Assembly: GCA_016206635.1 (NCBI GenBank)
Contig: JACQRF010000057.1
Span: 1-9,536 of the forward strand
Source: Candidatus Omnitrophota bacterium
GTDB taxonomy: Bacteria; Omnitrophota; Gorgyraeia; 1-14-0-20-64-10; JACQQZ01
Length of the DNA: 9,536 bases
Reading direction: 5' to 3'
Below the pieces are notes generated by a model that was not told where the DNA came from, did no database searches, and saw only the letters and a program-made list of their open reading frames with translations. Within the stretch, counting starts at the first letter, position 1, and every line of letters starts with the position of its first letter. A program made the translations under genes and the position numbers. This document shows positions 1 to 6,159 of this stretch, piece by piece.

Positions 1-531
1 GACCGGCGGGGGCAGGGGATCGTCGAGCGGGGAGATAGTCCAGAATTCGCCGCGCGGCCGGCCGGCCAGCGCCGGGTTGTCCCGCATCAACTGCTGGCCA
101 TCCGGCGAATCCAAGAGGCGGACGAGGTACGCCCCGTAGTCGCGGAGGGCGCGGCCAGGGCCGAGCTGCTGCACGTAGGGGCACTTCGTATCCACGCCGA
201 CCAGCAGCCGCTGCCGCGACGCGTCCCGCGTCACCACGAACGGATAGAGCTGGCAGTCGAATGGCCGCGCCGCGTAGATCCGGCAGTGATGGGTGGCGGG
301 CGCCAGCGCCGGGCATTGCAGGCCGCCGCGCGGGTGCGCCGTCAACCGCACGCCCTGCGACGGCCCGTCCGGCAATGGCGCAAACCATGCCGGCGCGGCG
401 CCGGCGTCCACCGCCCGACGGACTTCGAGCGGCGCCAGCGCCGGGGTCTGCGCGTCGGACGGATCGGCGAACCGGCAGCAGCGCCGGCAGGCCAAACACC
501 ATTCCTGGGGCACGAACGGCTGGAGTTCCAT
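1..531 (-). CDS. YkgJ-type CxxCxxCC cysteine-cluster protein, C-terminus cut by window edge
   Basis: An open frame of 177 codons runs from an ATG at 531 to base 1 with no stop, so the C-terminus lies outside the window. The N-terminus holds WCLACRRCCRF (Cys12, Cys15, Cys18, Cys19), the CxxCxxCC signature of the YkgJ family, whose members are thought to bind zinc or an iron-sulfur cluster. Further cysteines fit the family pattern: CPAL (Cys73), HHCRIYAARPFDCQLYPF (Cys83, Cys93) and TKCPY (Cys117). There is no signal peptide or membrane segment, so it is probably cytoplasmic. The substrate is unknown; family members are often labelled Fe-S oxidoreductase without biochemical proof. The ATG is chosen because the motif begins 11 residues later, as is usual, and a -10 box lies just upstream. 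It is divergent from the PilZ gene set. I am confident of the family and not of the function. Confidence 0.88.
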   Translation of the reverse strand, partial: MELQPFVPQEWCLACRRCCRFADPSDAQTPALAPLEVRRAVDAGAAPAWFAPLPDGPSQGVRLTAHPRGGLQCPALAPATHHCRIYAARPFDCQLYPFVVTRDASRQRLLVGVDTKCPYVQQLGPGRALRDYGAYLVRLLDSPDGQQLMRDNPALAGRPRGEFWTISPLDDPLPPPV

Positions 532-541
532 GACAGGTGCC

Positions 542-550
542 ACTATAGCA
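542..550 (-). promoter_or_regulatory. Extended -10 promoter for the YkgJ-type gene
   Basis: Read on the minus strand, TGCTATAGT is an extended -10 element (TGn plus TATAGT). I see no good -35 at 16-18 bases, which is tolerated with an extended -10. The ATG at 531 lies 10 bases beyond the hexamer, so the predicted transcript starts only about 3-4 bases before the start codon. The element lies within a few bases of the -35 of the divergent plus-strand promoter, so the two could compete for RNA polymerase. Confidence 0.5.
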
Positions 551-554
551 TATT

Positions 555-584
555 TTGACAGGACGGCTGACCGCGTGCTACACT
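555..584 (+). promoter_or_regulatory. Sigma70-type promoter for the basic-peptide/PilZ/helicase/mgtE set
   Basis: TTGACA at 555-560 is a perfect -35. After 18 bases comes TACACT at 579-584, preceded by TGC (576-578), which makes an extended -10. The expected transcription start is about 591, immediately before the ATG at 592. This placement also argues against starting the PilZ gene at the in-frame TTG at 555, because that codon is part of the -35 box. Confidence 0.7.
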
Positions 585-591
585 ACGGCCC

Positions 592-669
592 ATGGGACGC
601 ATGCCACGAAAGTTGCGCCAGCGGCGCTGGCGCAAGCGGCGATCCGGCAAGGCGCACCGCGCCAAATGA
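592..669 (+). CDS. 25-aa very basic small protein, translationally coupled to PilZ
   Basis: The ATG at 592 opens a 25-codon frame ending in TGA at 667-669. It begins MGRMPRKLRQRRWRKRRSGK, and well over half of its residues are Arg, Lys or His. The stop overlaps the PilZ ATG (666-668) as ATGA, the usual sign of coupled translation. The predicted transcription start is at about 591, so the ORF would be leaderless; an internal ATG at 601 would give 22 residues. I do not recognise the family. The composition resembles very short basic ribosomal or RNA-binding peptides (THX, bS22/COX24-like), but I cannot show homology. It may instead be a leader peptide that controls entry to PilZ. It could also be chance, since it is short and GC-rich DNA readily encodes Arg. 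Confidence 0.5.
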   Translation: MGRMPRKLRQRRWRKRRSGKAHRAK

Positions 670-1274
670 CCCCCAGAATTCCCAGAACCCGTCAATCATC
701 GCGGCGCCGCCGTCTCACGGACCATTCAGAGCGGCGCCGGCGCATCCGATTCCGCGCGACCCTGCCGATCCGCATCCACACGGAGGGGTTGGAGATCCAA
801 GGGCAGACCCGCAACGTCAGTCTGCTGGGGGCCAGCACGATCACGGAACGGCCCGCCACCCAAGGCGCCTCGGCCACGGCTGAGCTGGAGCTCCCGGGCG
901 TGGCCGGCCCACCGGTCCGCATGGAAGGGACGATCGTTCGGTCCGTCCCGCTGAACCTGCCCGGCGATCCTCGATATGAAGTCGGCGTCTTCGCCATGAA
1001 ATTTGTTGATCGCGATGAGGCGCGCCTCAGTCATTACTTGGAACAGCTTCAAATGGCCGAATACGCCGCGGTCCGCGCCGGGTACAAAGCCCTGCGCGAG
1101 AAGATCCGGCAGCGGGCCGCGCGCAAGCGGGCCCTCCTGCTGGCCAAGCGCAAGCGCCGCGCCCTCCGCCTGGCCAAACGGCGGCGGCGCGCCGCGGCCG
1201 CCGCCCGCCGGGCCGCCGCGAGAGCCGCCCGCGCCCGCCAACGAGCCAAAGCCCGGAGCCGCGCCGGCGCCTGA
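666..1274 (+). CDS. PilZ-domain protein with long basic Arg/Lys/Ala tail
   Basis: The 202-residue protein starts at ATG 666; the frame stays open upstream to a TTG inside the promoter, which I reject as a start. Residues 21-128 look like a PilZ domain, which binds cyclic di-GMP. The Arg cluster ERRRRIRFR (22-30) supplies the RxxxR motif. N50-x-S52-x-x-G55 (NVSLLG) replaces the usual D/NxSxxG, and later strands end at YEVGVFAMKFVD. Residues 141-202 are almost entirely Arg, Lys, Ala and Leu, a low-complexity tail like those of histone H1-like bacterial proteins, which suggests nucleic-acid binding or an unusually charged helix. There is no signal peptide. The helicase gene starts 19 bases downstream. 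The domain call is good; ligand binding is inferred from the motif alone. Spelling of the tail could be affected by sequencing error in this repetitive stretch. Confidence 0.82.
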   Translation: MTPRIPRTRQSSRRRRLTDHSERRRRIRFRATLPIRIHTEGLEIQGQTRNVSLLGASTITERPATQGASATAELELPGVAGPPVRMEGTIVRSVPLNLPGDPRYEVGVFAMKFVDRDEARLSHYLEQLQMAEYAAVRAGYKALREKIRQRAARKRALLLAKRKRRALRLAKRRRRAAAAARRAAARAARARQRAKARSRAGA

Positions 1275-1293
1275 TTCACGGCCAACGCCGTCC

Positions 1294-3309
1294 ATGGCTA
1301 CGCCGTACACGCTCCATCCCTCGGTCCCCTCCACCCCCCCGCCGCGGCTCGACTACCGCGCCGCCCTGAACGCCGAGCAGCACCGCGTCGTCACCGAGGG
1401 GGACGGGCACGTGCTCGTGCTCGCGGGCCCCGGCAGCGGCAAGACGCGCACGCTGATCTACCGCGTCGCGTACCTGCTGGAGCGCGGCGTCCCGCCCAGC
1501 GCCATCCTGCTGGTCACGTTCACCGTCAAGGCCGCCCGCGAAATGCTGGCGCGCGTCGAAGGGCTGTTGCAGCAGCGCCCGGATGGGCTCTGGGGCGGCA
1601 CGTTCCACCACATCGGGAATTTAATCCTCCGCCAGCACGCCGATCGCCTGGGGTTGACCCCCACGTTCACGATCCTGGATGAGGAAGATGCCGGCGATCT
1701 GCTCGCCGCCTGCCTGGCCGACCTCAAGCTGCCGACCACCGAGCGGCGGCTCCCGCAAGCGACCGTGATCGGCGCGATTCTTAGTCTCGCCGTCAACACG
1801 CAGCGGCCGATCGCGCAGGTCGTCACCGCGCAGTATCCCTATTTCGCGGAGGCGGCGCCGATCCTCGAGCGGGTGGCGGCGCGCTACACCCAGCGGAAAC
1901 GCCAGGCCAACGCGATGGACTATGACGACCTGTTGCTGGGCTGGCTGCGGTTGCTGGAGCGGCACGACGACCTGCGGGCCCAGTACGCCGACACATTCCG
2001 CTACGTCCTGGTGGATGAATACCAGGACACCAACCGGCTTCAATTCGCGCTGGTCCGCCAGATGGGGCAGGGGCATGGCAACATCCTCGTCGTGGGCGAT
2101 GATGCGCAGTCGATCTACGCCTTCCGCGGCGCGGACGTCAACAACATCCTGGAGTTTCCCCGGCAGTTCCCGGACACGACGATCTTCAAGCTGGAGGCCA
2201 ACTACCGCTCCACCCCCGAGATCCTCCAGGTCGCGAATGTCTCGATCCAGCACAACCGCCGCCAATTCCCCAAGGCGCTGACGACGACGCGGCCGGCGGG
2301 CGCCGCCCCGATCGTGGTCCCGCTCGTGGACACCCGCCAGCAGGCGGCGTTCGTGGCCCAACGCCTGCTGGAGCTGCGGGACGAAGGCACCGCGCTGGAG
2401 CAGATGGCGGTCCTGTTCCGGGCCCGGTACCAAGCCGCCGAGTTGGAATTGGAGCTGACCCGCCGGAACATCCCGTATGTCATCCGCGGCGGGGTCCGGT
2501 TCTTCGAGCAGACACACATCAAGGATGTGCTGGCCTACCTCAAACTCCTGGTCAACCCGGCGGACGAGCTGGCCTGGGGGCGGACGCTCCGCCTGCACGA
2601 CGGGATCGGCCAGGTCTACGCGCAGCGGATCTGGAGCCGCCTGCAAGCGACGGTGGACCCCCTCCAGGCGGCGTTCCATGATGCGGCCGGCGCGACGCTG
2701 GAGCTGCCCGCGCGTGCCCGGGGCGGCTGGCAACGGTTCCATCGCACGCTGGGGGCGTTGCAGCTCCCGGAGGCCCCTCACCAACCGGGGCAGGTGATCC
2801 TGGAGATCGTCGCCCGCGGGTACCGGCCGTACGCCGAAGCCCGATTCCACGACGCGCGCGATCGCCTGGAAGACCTGGCGCAGCTGGCCGCCTTTGCCGC
2901 CACCTATCGCTCCACAGACCAGTTGCTGGCGGACCTGTCGCTGCGGGAAGGATTCAAGGGGGAGACCATCACCGGGTGGAGCCCGCCGGACGAGCATGTT
3001 GTGCTGTCCACGATCCATCAGGCCAAGGGGTTGGAGTGGAAGTCGCTGTTCCTACTCGGGATGAGCGACGGGCAATTCCCCCATCCGAAATCCATTGACG
3101 ATCAAGAGGCGCTGGAGGAAGAGCGCCGCCTGTTCTACGTCGCGGTCACGCGCGCCAAAGACGAGCTGTATCTGACCTATCCCCTGACGCGCTACTCGAG
3201 CCAAACCGGCGAGGTCTTGATGAGGCCGTCGCGCTTCCTCCAGGAGTTGCCGGAGACGATCCTCGACCACTGGTCCGTCCAGGTGGCAGACCCCGCGTTC
3301 GACGACTAA
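1294..3309 (+). CDS. UvrD/Rep/PcrA-type superfamily 1A DNA helicase
   Basis: This 671-residue protein is an ATP-driven 3'-5' DNA helicase of the UvrD/Rep family. Motifs appear in order: Q motif LNAEQ (25-29), Walker A AGPGSGKT (44-51), TFTVKAAREM (Ia), GGTFHHIGNLILR near 101, Walker B VDEYQDTN (240-247), motif III VGDDAQSIYAFRG (267-279), EANYRST (IV), motif V LSTIHQAKGLEW (571-582) and motif VI FYVAVTRAKDEL (614-625). The length fits Rep (about 670) better than UvrD or PcrA (about 720), and the C-terminus stops soon after motif VI without the extra C-terminal domain of PcrA. The start is uncertain: the frame is open back to 1003, but that part overlaps PilZ and has no helicase sequence. ATG 1294 has no clear ribosome binding site. 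Likely roles are repair or removal of replication blocks; the exact orthologue is not settled. Confidence 0.95.
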   Translation: MATPYTLHPSVPSTPPPRLDYRAALNAEQHRVVTEGDGHVLVLAGPGSGKTRTLIYRVAYLLERGVPPSAILLVTFTVKAAREMLARVEGLLQQRPDGLWGGTFHHIGNLILRQHADRLGLTPTFTILDEEDAGDLLAACLADLKLPTTERRLPQATVIGAILSLAVNTQRPIAQVVTAQYPYFAEAAPILERVAARYTQRKRQANAMDYDDLLLGWLRLLERHDDLRAQYADTFRYVLVDEYQDTNRLQFALVRQMGQGHGNILVVGDDAQSIYAFRGADVNNILEFPRQFPDTTIFKLEANYRSTPEILQVANVSIQHNRRQFPKALTTTRPAGAAPIVVPLVDTRQQAAFVAQRLLELRDEGTALEQMAVLFRARYQAAELELELTRRNIPYVIRGGVRFFEQTHIKDVLAYLKLLVNPADELAWGRTLRLHDGIGQVYAQRIWSRLQATVDPLQAAFHDAAGATLELPARARGGWQRFHRTLGALQLPEAPHQPGQVILEIVARGYRPYAEARFHDARDRLEDLAQLAAFAATYRSTDQLLADLSLREGFKGETITGWSPPDEHVVLSTIHQAKGLEWKSLFLLGMSDGQFPHPKSIDDQEALEEERRLFYVAVTRAKDELYLTYPLTRYSSQTGEVLMRPSRFLQELPETILDHWSVQVADPAFDD

Positions 3310-3310
3310 G

Positions 3311-4696
3311 ATGCCCCCCAACGGCGCCACGAAATACCTGCAGCCGGCCGCGCTCATCCTCCCGGAGCTCAGAGAGCTGCTGGCCGCCAACGACTACGCC
3401 ACGCTGAAGCAATGCCTGCGCGAGCTGCATCCCGTGGATCTCGCCGACCGGTGGGACGCCTTCGAGCCGGGCCAGCAGGTCCAGCTGTTTCAGCTCCTCG
3501 GGACGGTCGCCGCGGTGAAGCTGTTCGAAACCCTCTCCCCGGAAGACCAGCGATTCCTGCTGATGACGCTCGGCGATGAGTCCGCCCCCGTCATTGAGGG
3601 GCTGGCGCCGGCGGATGTCGCCCGGCTGTTCCGCCGGCTCCCCAAGCGCGTGGTCAAGAAATTGGCCGGCTTGGTCAAGCGCGAGGAATCGCTGCAAAAA
3701 ATCCAGCTGCTGATGACGTTCCCACCCGGCAGCGCCGGCAGCCTCATGCATCCCGAATTCATCAAGCTCACCCCCACCATGACAGCCAAGCAGGCCCTGG
3801 AAACCGTCCAGGCGATCGCGCGGCCGCACCGGGATCACCACCTCTTCGCCCTCTACGTCACGAACGGGCAGGGGAAGCTGGTGGGGGCGCTGACCCTGCA
3901 GGAGCTGATCGGCGCGCCGTCCGATGCGCGGCTGGCGGAGCTGATGTCCTCGATCGAGGCCATCCGGATCCCCGCGACGGTGGATCAAGAGGACGTGGCC
4001 AAACGATTCGCCAAGTATGACCTCGTCAGCGCGCCGGTCGTGGACGAGGCCGGCGCCCTGATCGGCGTCCTGACGGTGGACGATATCATTGATGTCATGC
4101 GGCAGGAGGCGTCCGAAGATATTGCGAAGATGGCCGGGACCAAGGTGGAAGAGTTCCAGGCCCATACGGTGTTCCGGGTGGTTCGGCTCCGATTGCCGTG
4201 GCTCATCGCCTCCATCGTCGGGGGATTCCTGGTCTCATTGGTCATCCGTCATTATGAAGGCACGCTCCTGCAGATCGTGGCGCTGGCGTCGTTCATGCCG
4301 CTCATCGCCGCCATGGGCGGCAACGTCGGCGCTCAATCCGCAACCGTCGTGGTGCGCAGCTTGGCCCTTGGCCACCTGCATCGAGCCGATTGGCAAAAAG
4401 CCATGGTCCGCGAAGCGGCCGTCGGTCTGCTCCTCGGCATGACGTATGGGGTCGGGGTAGGGGCTTTTGCTTATCTTTTATATGGCGCTCAGCTGGGCGG
4501 GTATTTCGCCCTGGTGGTGGCGCTGGGGATGCTCACCTCCATGGTCGTGGCCGCCACGATTGGGGCGCTGGAACCGTTTGTCTTTCAGGGGCTCGGCATC
4601 GATCCAGCCACCGCGACCGGCCCGCTGATTACCACCACCACTGATCTCATCGCCACCTCCACCTATCTGGCCCTCGCCACGCTGATTCTATTGTAA
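3311..4696 (+). CDS. mgtE: MgtE-family magnesium transporter
   Basis: This 461-residue inner-membrane Mg2+ channel/transporter is complete. Residues 15-135 form the alpha-helical MgtE N domain. Two CBS domains follow, at about 144-203 (SLMHPEFIKLTPTMTAKQAL) and 207-268 (ending VVDEAGALIGVLTVDDIIDVM). Together these act as the cytoplasmic Mg2+ sensor that closes the pore. Residues 290-461 carry five hydrophobic segments. GGNVGAQSAT (336-345) and DPATATGPLITTTTD (431-445) are the family signatures; Asp445 lies where the pore Mg2+-binding Asp is expected by distance from the C-terminus. The ATG is separated from the helicase stop by one base, with no obvious Shine-Dalgarno, so it is probably translated by coupling. 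It is the last gene before the dif-containing island, and I see no hairpin terminator behind it. Confidence 0.95.
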   Translation: MPPNGATKYLQPAALILPELRELLAANDYATLKQCLRELHPVDLADRWDAFEPGQQVQLFQLLGTVAAVKLFETLSPEDQRFLLMTLGDESAPVIEGLAPADVARLFRRLPKRVVKKLAGLVKREESLQKIQLLMTFPPGSAGSLMHPEFIKLTPTMTAKQALETVQAIARPHRDHHLFALYVTNGQGKLVGALTLQELIGAPSDARLAELMSSIEAIRIPATVDQEDVAKRFAKYDLVSAPVVDEAGALIGVLTVDDIIDVMRQEASEDIAKMAGTKVEEFQAHTVFRVVRLRLPWLIASIVGGFLVSLVIRHYEGTLLQIVALASFMPLIAAMGGNVGAQSATVVVRSLALGHLHRADWQKAMVREAAVGLLLGMTYGVGVGAFAYLLYGAQLGGYFALVVALGMLTSMVVAATIGALEPFVFQGLGIDPATATGPLITTTTDLIATSTYLALATLILL

Positions 4697-4826
4697 CCTG
4701 AGCCTCATCTTTAATCATTCCTAGTACGTCCGATAATACCTCTTATGTTAAATACAGAGTTTTGCTGAAAAGATTGCAACTAAAGAGAGACCCATAAGTT
4801 AAAACGATTCTTGGAAAACCTGTGGA
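4697..4826. other. AT-rich intergenic island between convergent genes, containing a dif-like site
   Basis: By hand count 4701-4820 has 42 G+C in 120 bases (35%), against plainly GC-rich genes on both sides. No ORF of note, tRNA or hairpin terminator is visible, although both flanking genes end here. The one recognisable element is the Xer recombination site at 4726-4753. The remainder (4754-4826) I cannot explain; it may be accessory sequence of the site or the remains of an inserted element. Confidence 0.75.
4726..4753 (+). other. dif: dif-like XerC/XerD recombination site (probable chromosome-dimer resolution site)
   Basis: The 28 bases read as an 11-base left arm ACGTCCGATAA, a 6-base centre TACCTC, and an 11-base right arm TTATGTTAAAT. 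From memory the E. coli site has arms GGTGCGCATAA and TTATGTTAAAT around a 6-base centre. The XerD arm therefore matches 11 of 11, and the XerC arm keeps the inner ATAA and one further C. The inner ATAA and TTAT form the expected palindrome around the centre. XerC and XerD would exchange strands here, under FtsK control, to resolve chromosome dimers at division. Supporting context is the intergenic position, gene blocks converging from both sides, and KOPS-like octamers that all point to it. The alternative is a Xer site of a plasmid or Xer-using mobile element. Confidence 0.82.
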
Positions 4827-5762
4827 TTACGGCTGGAAGTGTTCTCGAAGAACCAGGGCGCGCTGGATCACCACCTGAGCATCAGCCCGAGCGCCAAGGA
4901 GCTGTTTGGCCGCCCCGAGATCCAGATAGCGAGCCGGCCGGCCATTGATCGCGATCAGGAGATCGTTGAGCGCGAGACCGGTCTGGCTCCCCTCAGGGAC
5001 GGCGGCGACTCGGAGGCCATCATAGCCCAGCGTGAGCTGGATGGAGGCCGCCGGCGCCAGCACAGTCCGCTCAATGGTCAGCGCCAATTCCCCGCGGCTA
5101 TCGTTCAAGCGTTGGCTGATGGCATCCGGGGCGAGCCGGCGGATCGGATCGTTCCAGAGCGCCACGATCTCATCCCCCGCCTGCAGCCCGGCCACCCCGG
5201 CGAGCCGCTCCCGCTGCACCTGGGTCACCACCGTCCGACCCTCGTCATAGCGCAGGCGGCAGCCAAATCGCTCTTCAAAGGTCGGCGCCGCCGCCGGGCT
5301 GGGGGCGGCGGTCCCGAGCGTCGGCGCCACGGGGCGGCCGGCGCGCTCGAGGACGATCTGCCGCTGCCGCACCTCGTTGACCACCTGCGATTCATCCTGC
5401 CGCGACAACAAGCGCTGCACGGTAAAGGCGGCCTCCCGGGCCGCGTGGAAATCGGGCCGCAGATCAGTCGCCTGCTGATACGCGGCGTACGCCTCGCGCA
5501 ACCGGCCGGCCCGCTGGAGCTGCCGGCCGAGTTGATAGTAGCTGAGTTCGGGATCGTCGTATTGGACGGCTTGGGTCAGGGCCTTCAGGACTTCGAGCTC
5601 CCCGTCCGCCGTATTGAGGAGGTACCGGTCCGCCTGCTCATCGACAATCACCCCCTTGAGCGATTTCTTGCCCTTGAGGTAGATCGTGTCGGCGCAGGCG
5701 GGGACGGGGGCCGCGACGGCCACCAGGACAACCGCGAGAAACCAGGTTAGAGCTGGAGCCAC
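4827..5762 (-). CDS. Exported protein with TPR segment and two PDZ-like domains
   Basis: The 311-residue protein starts at GTG 5762, chosen because it gives a clean signal peptide: MAPALTW, then hydrophobic FLAVVLVAVAA, then PVPACA with cleavage before Asp25. The open frame extends to a TTG at 5840, but that part is Arg/His/Pro-rich and overlaps the 34-aa ORF. The mature protein has a beta-rich module beginning DTIYLKGKKSLKGVIV (25-70), one to two TPR helices (about 73-117, YYQLGRQLQRAGRLREAYAAYQQATDLRPDF), a charged helix, an Ala/Pro linker (about 144-160), and two PDZ-like domains (165-235 with LQAGDEIVAL; 238-307 with LALNDLLIAINGRPA). It has no protease motif, so it is probably a periplasmic adaptor or scaffold. 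It overlaps the 34-aa ORF by 16 bases and shares its promoter. The family is not identified. Confidence 0.8.
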   Translation of the reverse strand: MAPALTWFLAVVLVAVAAPVPACADTIYLKGKKSLKGVIVDEQADRYLLNTADGELEVLKALTQAVQYDDPELSYYQLGRQLQRAGRLREAYAAYQQATDLRPDFHAAREAAFTVQRLLSRQDESQVVNEVRQRQIVLERAGRPVAPTLGTAAPSPAAAPTFEERFGCRLRYDEGRTVVTQVQRERLAGVAGLQAGDEIVALWNDPIRRLAPDAISQRLNDSRGELALTIERTVLAPAASIQLTLGYDGLRVAAVPEGSQTGLALNDLLIAINGRPARYLDLGAAKQLLGARADAQVVIQRALVLREHFQP

Positions 5763-5851
5763 GCCTTCAGGAAGGCGACCGTCGCGAGGCCGATGACGAT
5801 GCCGAGGGCTGTATGGCGGCTGATGGTGAGGTCGAACCAAGGGTAGCGCAT
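5747..5851 (-). CDS. 34-aa single-span membrane protein upstream of the TPR/PDZ gene
   Basis: ATG 5851 opens 34 codons ending at TAA 5747-5749. The sequence begins MRYPWFDLTISRHTA; residues 14-28 (TALGIVIGLATVAFL) form a hydrophobic helix, and the end is KAWLQL. Minus-strand GAGG lies five bases before the ATG, and a strong promoter lies directly upstream. The stop falls 16 bases inside the TPR/PDZ gene, which suggests coupled translation. I do not recognise a family. A small membrane partner for the exported protein is possible. The alternative is that this frame is only a leader that delivers ribosomes to the GTG at 5762. Confidence 0.55.
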   Translation of the reverse strand: MRYPWFDLTISRHTALGIVIGLATVAFLKAWLQL

Positions 5852-5860
5852 GGTGGCCTC

Positions 5861-5890
5861 ATGATAGGGGCCGCCTCGACGGGGTGTCAA
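5861..5890 (-). promoter_or_regulatory. Sigma70-type promoter of the 34-aa/TPR-PDZ operon
   Basis: On the minus strand TTGACA (5890-5885), 18 bases, then TATCAT (5866-5861) make a near-consensus promoter. Transcription would start near 5854, only about three bases before the ATG at 5851. The -35 box directly abuts the pyrimidine tail of the upstream terminator, so the operon is insulated from the gene before it. Confidence 0.75.
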
Positions 5891-5901
5891 GGGGAAAAGG
5901 A

Positions 5902-5934
5902 GCGGCCCTCGCCACACAGGGCGGCGAGGGCCGC
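5902..5934 (-). terminator. Strong hairpin terminator after the 49-aa gene
   Basis: GCGGCCCTCGCC at 5902-5913 and GGCGAGGGCCGC at 5923-5934 form a perfect 12-bp stem with a 9-base loop. On the minus strand it is followed by TCCTTTTCCCC, a moderate U-tract. It begins 27 bases past the stop of the 49-aa gene. A second, weaker hairpin (CCGCT at 5945-5949 with AGCGG at 5964-5968, and C/G runs inside) overlaps that stop codon. Confidence 0.75.
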
Positions 5935-5961
5935 GTCAGTCAATCCGCTCCCCCGGTGGGG

Positions 5962-6111
5962 TTAGCGGAGACCGAGAAACTTGACCCCGAACACCACCGC
6001 GAGAATCACGACGAGTAACGGTACATACGTCGCGAGATGGGCGGCATACATCCCGCCGATCACGGTGCCGATCAGGATCCCTGTCAGAAGTTCCACATGT
6101 TCGCCTTTCAT
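5962..6111 (-). CDS. 49-aa small hydrophobic membrane protein
   Basis: ATG 6111 opens 49 codons ending at TAA 5962-5964. It begins MKGEHVELLTG and is then hydrophobic: ILIGTVIGGMYAAHLA (12-27), a short TYVP turn, and LLVVILAVVFGVKFLGLR to the end. This fits two short membrane helices or a hairpin. A purine-rich GGGGGTGAT lies five bases before the ATG and is a good ribosome binding site. Terminators on both sides mark it as its own transcription unit. No family is recognised and no function can be proposed. I judge it real because the ribosome binding site, codon pattern, hydrophobic pattern and downstream terminator agree. I could not find a convincing promoter in 6112-6236. Confidence 0.72.
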   Translation of the reverse strand: MKGEHVELLTGILIGTVIGGMYAAHLATYVPLLVVILAVVFGVKFLGLR

Positions 6112-6117
6112 CGGAAA

Positions 6118-6159
6118 TCACCCCCTTCCCTGGCTCATTCCAGTGTTTGGCTTGGGCAT
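6118..6159 (-). CDS. Possible 13-codon leader ORF before the 49-aa gene
   Basis: On the minus strand AGGAGG (6168-6163) precedes an ATG at 6159 by three bases. The frame, MPKPNTGMSQGRG, ends in TGA six bases before the ATG of the 49-aa gene. Its end overlaps the ribosome binding site of that gene, so translation of the leader could expose or block it. The very short AGGAGG-ATG spacing and the small size make this tentative. Confidence 0.22.
   Translation of the reverse strand: MPKPNTGMSQGRG

Larger units (their letters stand above)
10..4462 (+). repeat. Four KOPS-like GGGNAGGG octamers on the plus strand, left of dif
   Basis: GGGCAGGG occurs at 10-17, 2065-2072 and 3866-3873, and GGGTAGGG at 4455-4462. 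In E. coli GGGNAGGG directs FtsK translocation towards dif. All four are in the polarity that leads to the site at 4726. My reading of this side found no copy in the opposite sense. The last copy lies 263 bases before the site. Whether FtsK of this organism reads the same octamer is not known. Confidence 0.55.

Noticed and set aside
555..665. N-terminal extension of the PilZ protein from a TTG at 555
   Set aside because: The TTG is part of a perfect -35 box and the mRNA should start near 591, so the extension cannot be transcribed in full. It also has no PilZ sequence.
1003..1293. 97-residue N-terminal extension of the helicase
   Set aside because: It lies wholly over the PilZ coding frame and has out-of-frame composition. 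The helicase Q motif falls at the expected distance from the ATG at 1294.
1621..3018. Long minus-strand open frame opposite the helicase
   Set aside because: It is a GC-rich shadow of the plus-strand gene, with low-information sequence and no recognisable domain.
3146..4165. Long minus-strand open frame opposite mgtE
   Set aside because: It overlaps conserved helicase and MgtE coding sequence and shows no domain.
4794..4804. Second degenerate XerD-like half-site (ATAAGTTAAAA)
   Set aside because: Only 8 of 11 bases match, and no XerC-like arm lies at the proper distance.
4839..5750. Long plus-strand open frame opposite the TPR/PDZ gene
   Set aside because: It is Arg/Pro/Gly-rich without a domain, while the minus-strand frame has a signal peptide, a TPR segment and PDZ domains.
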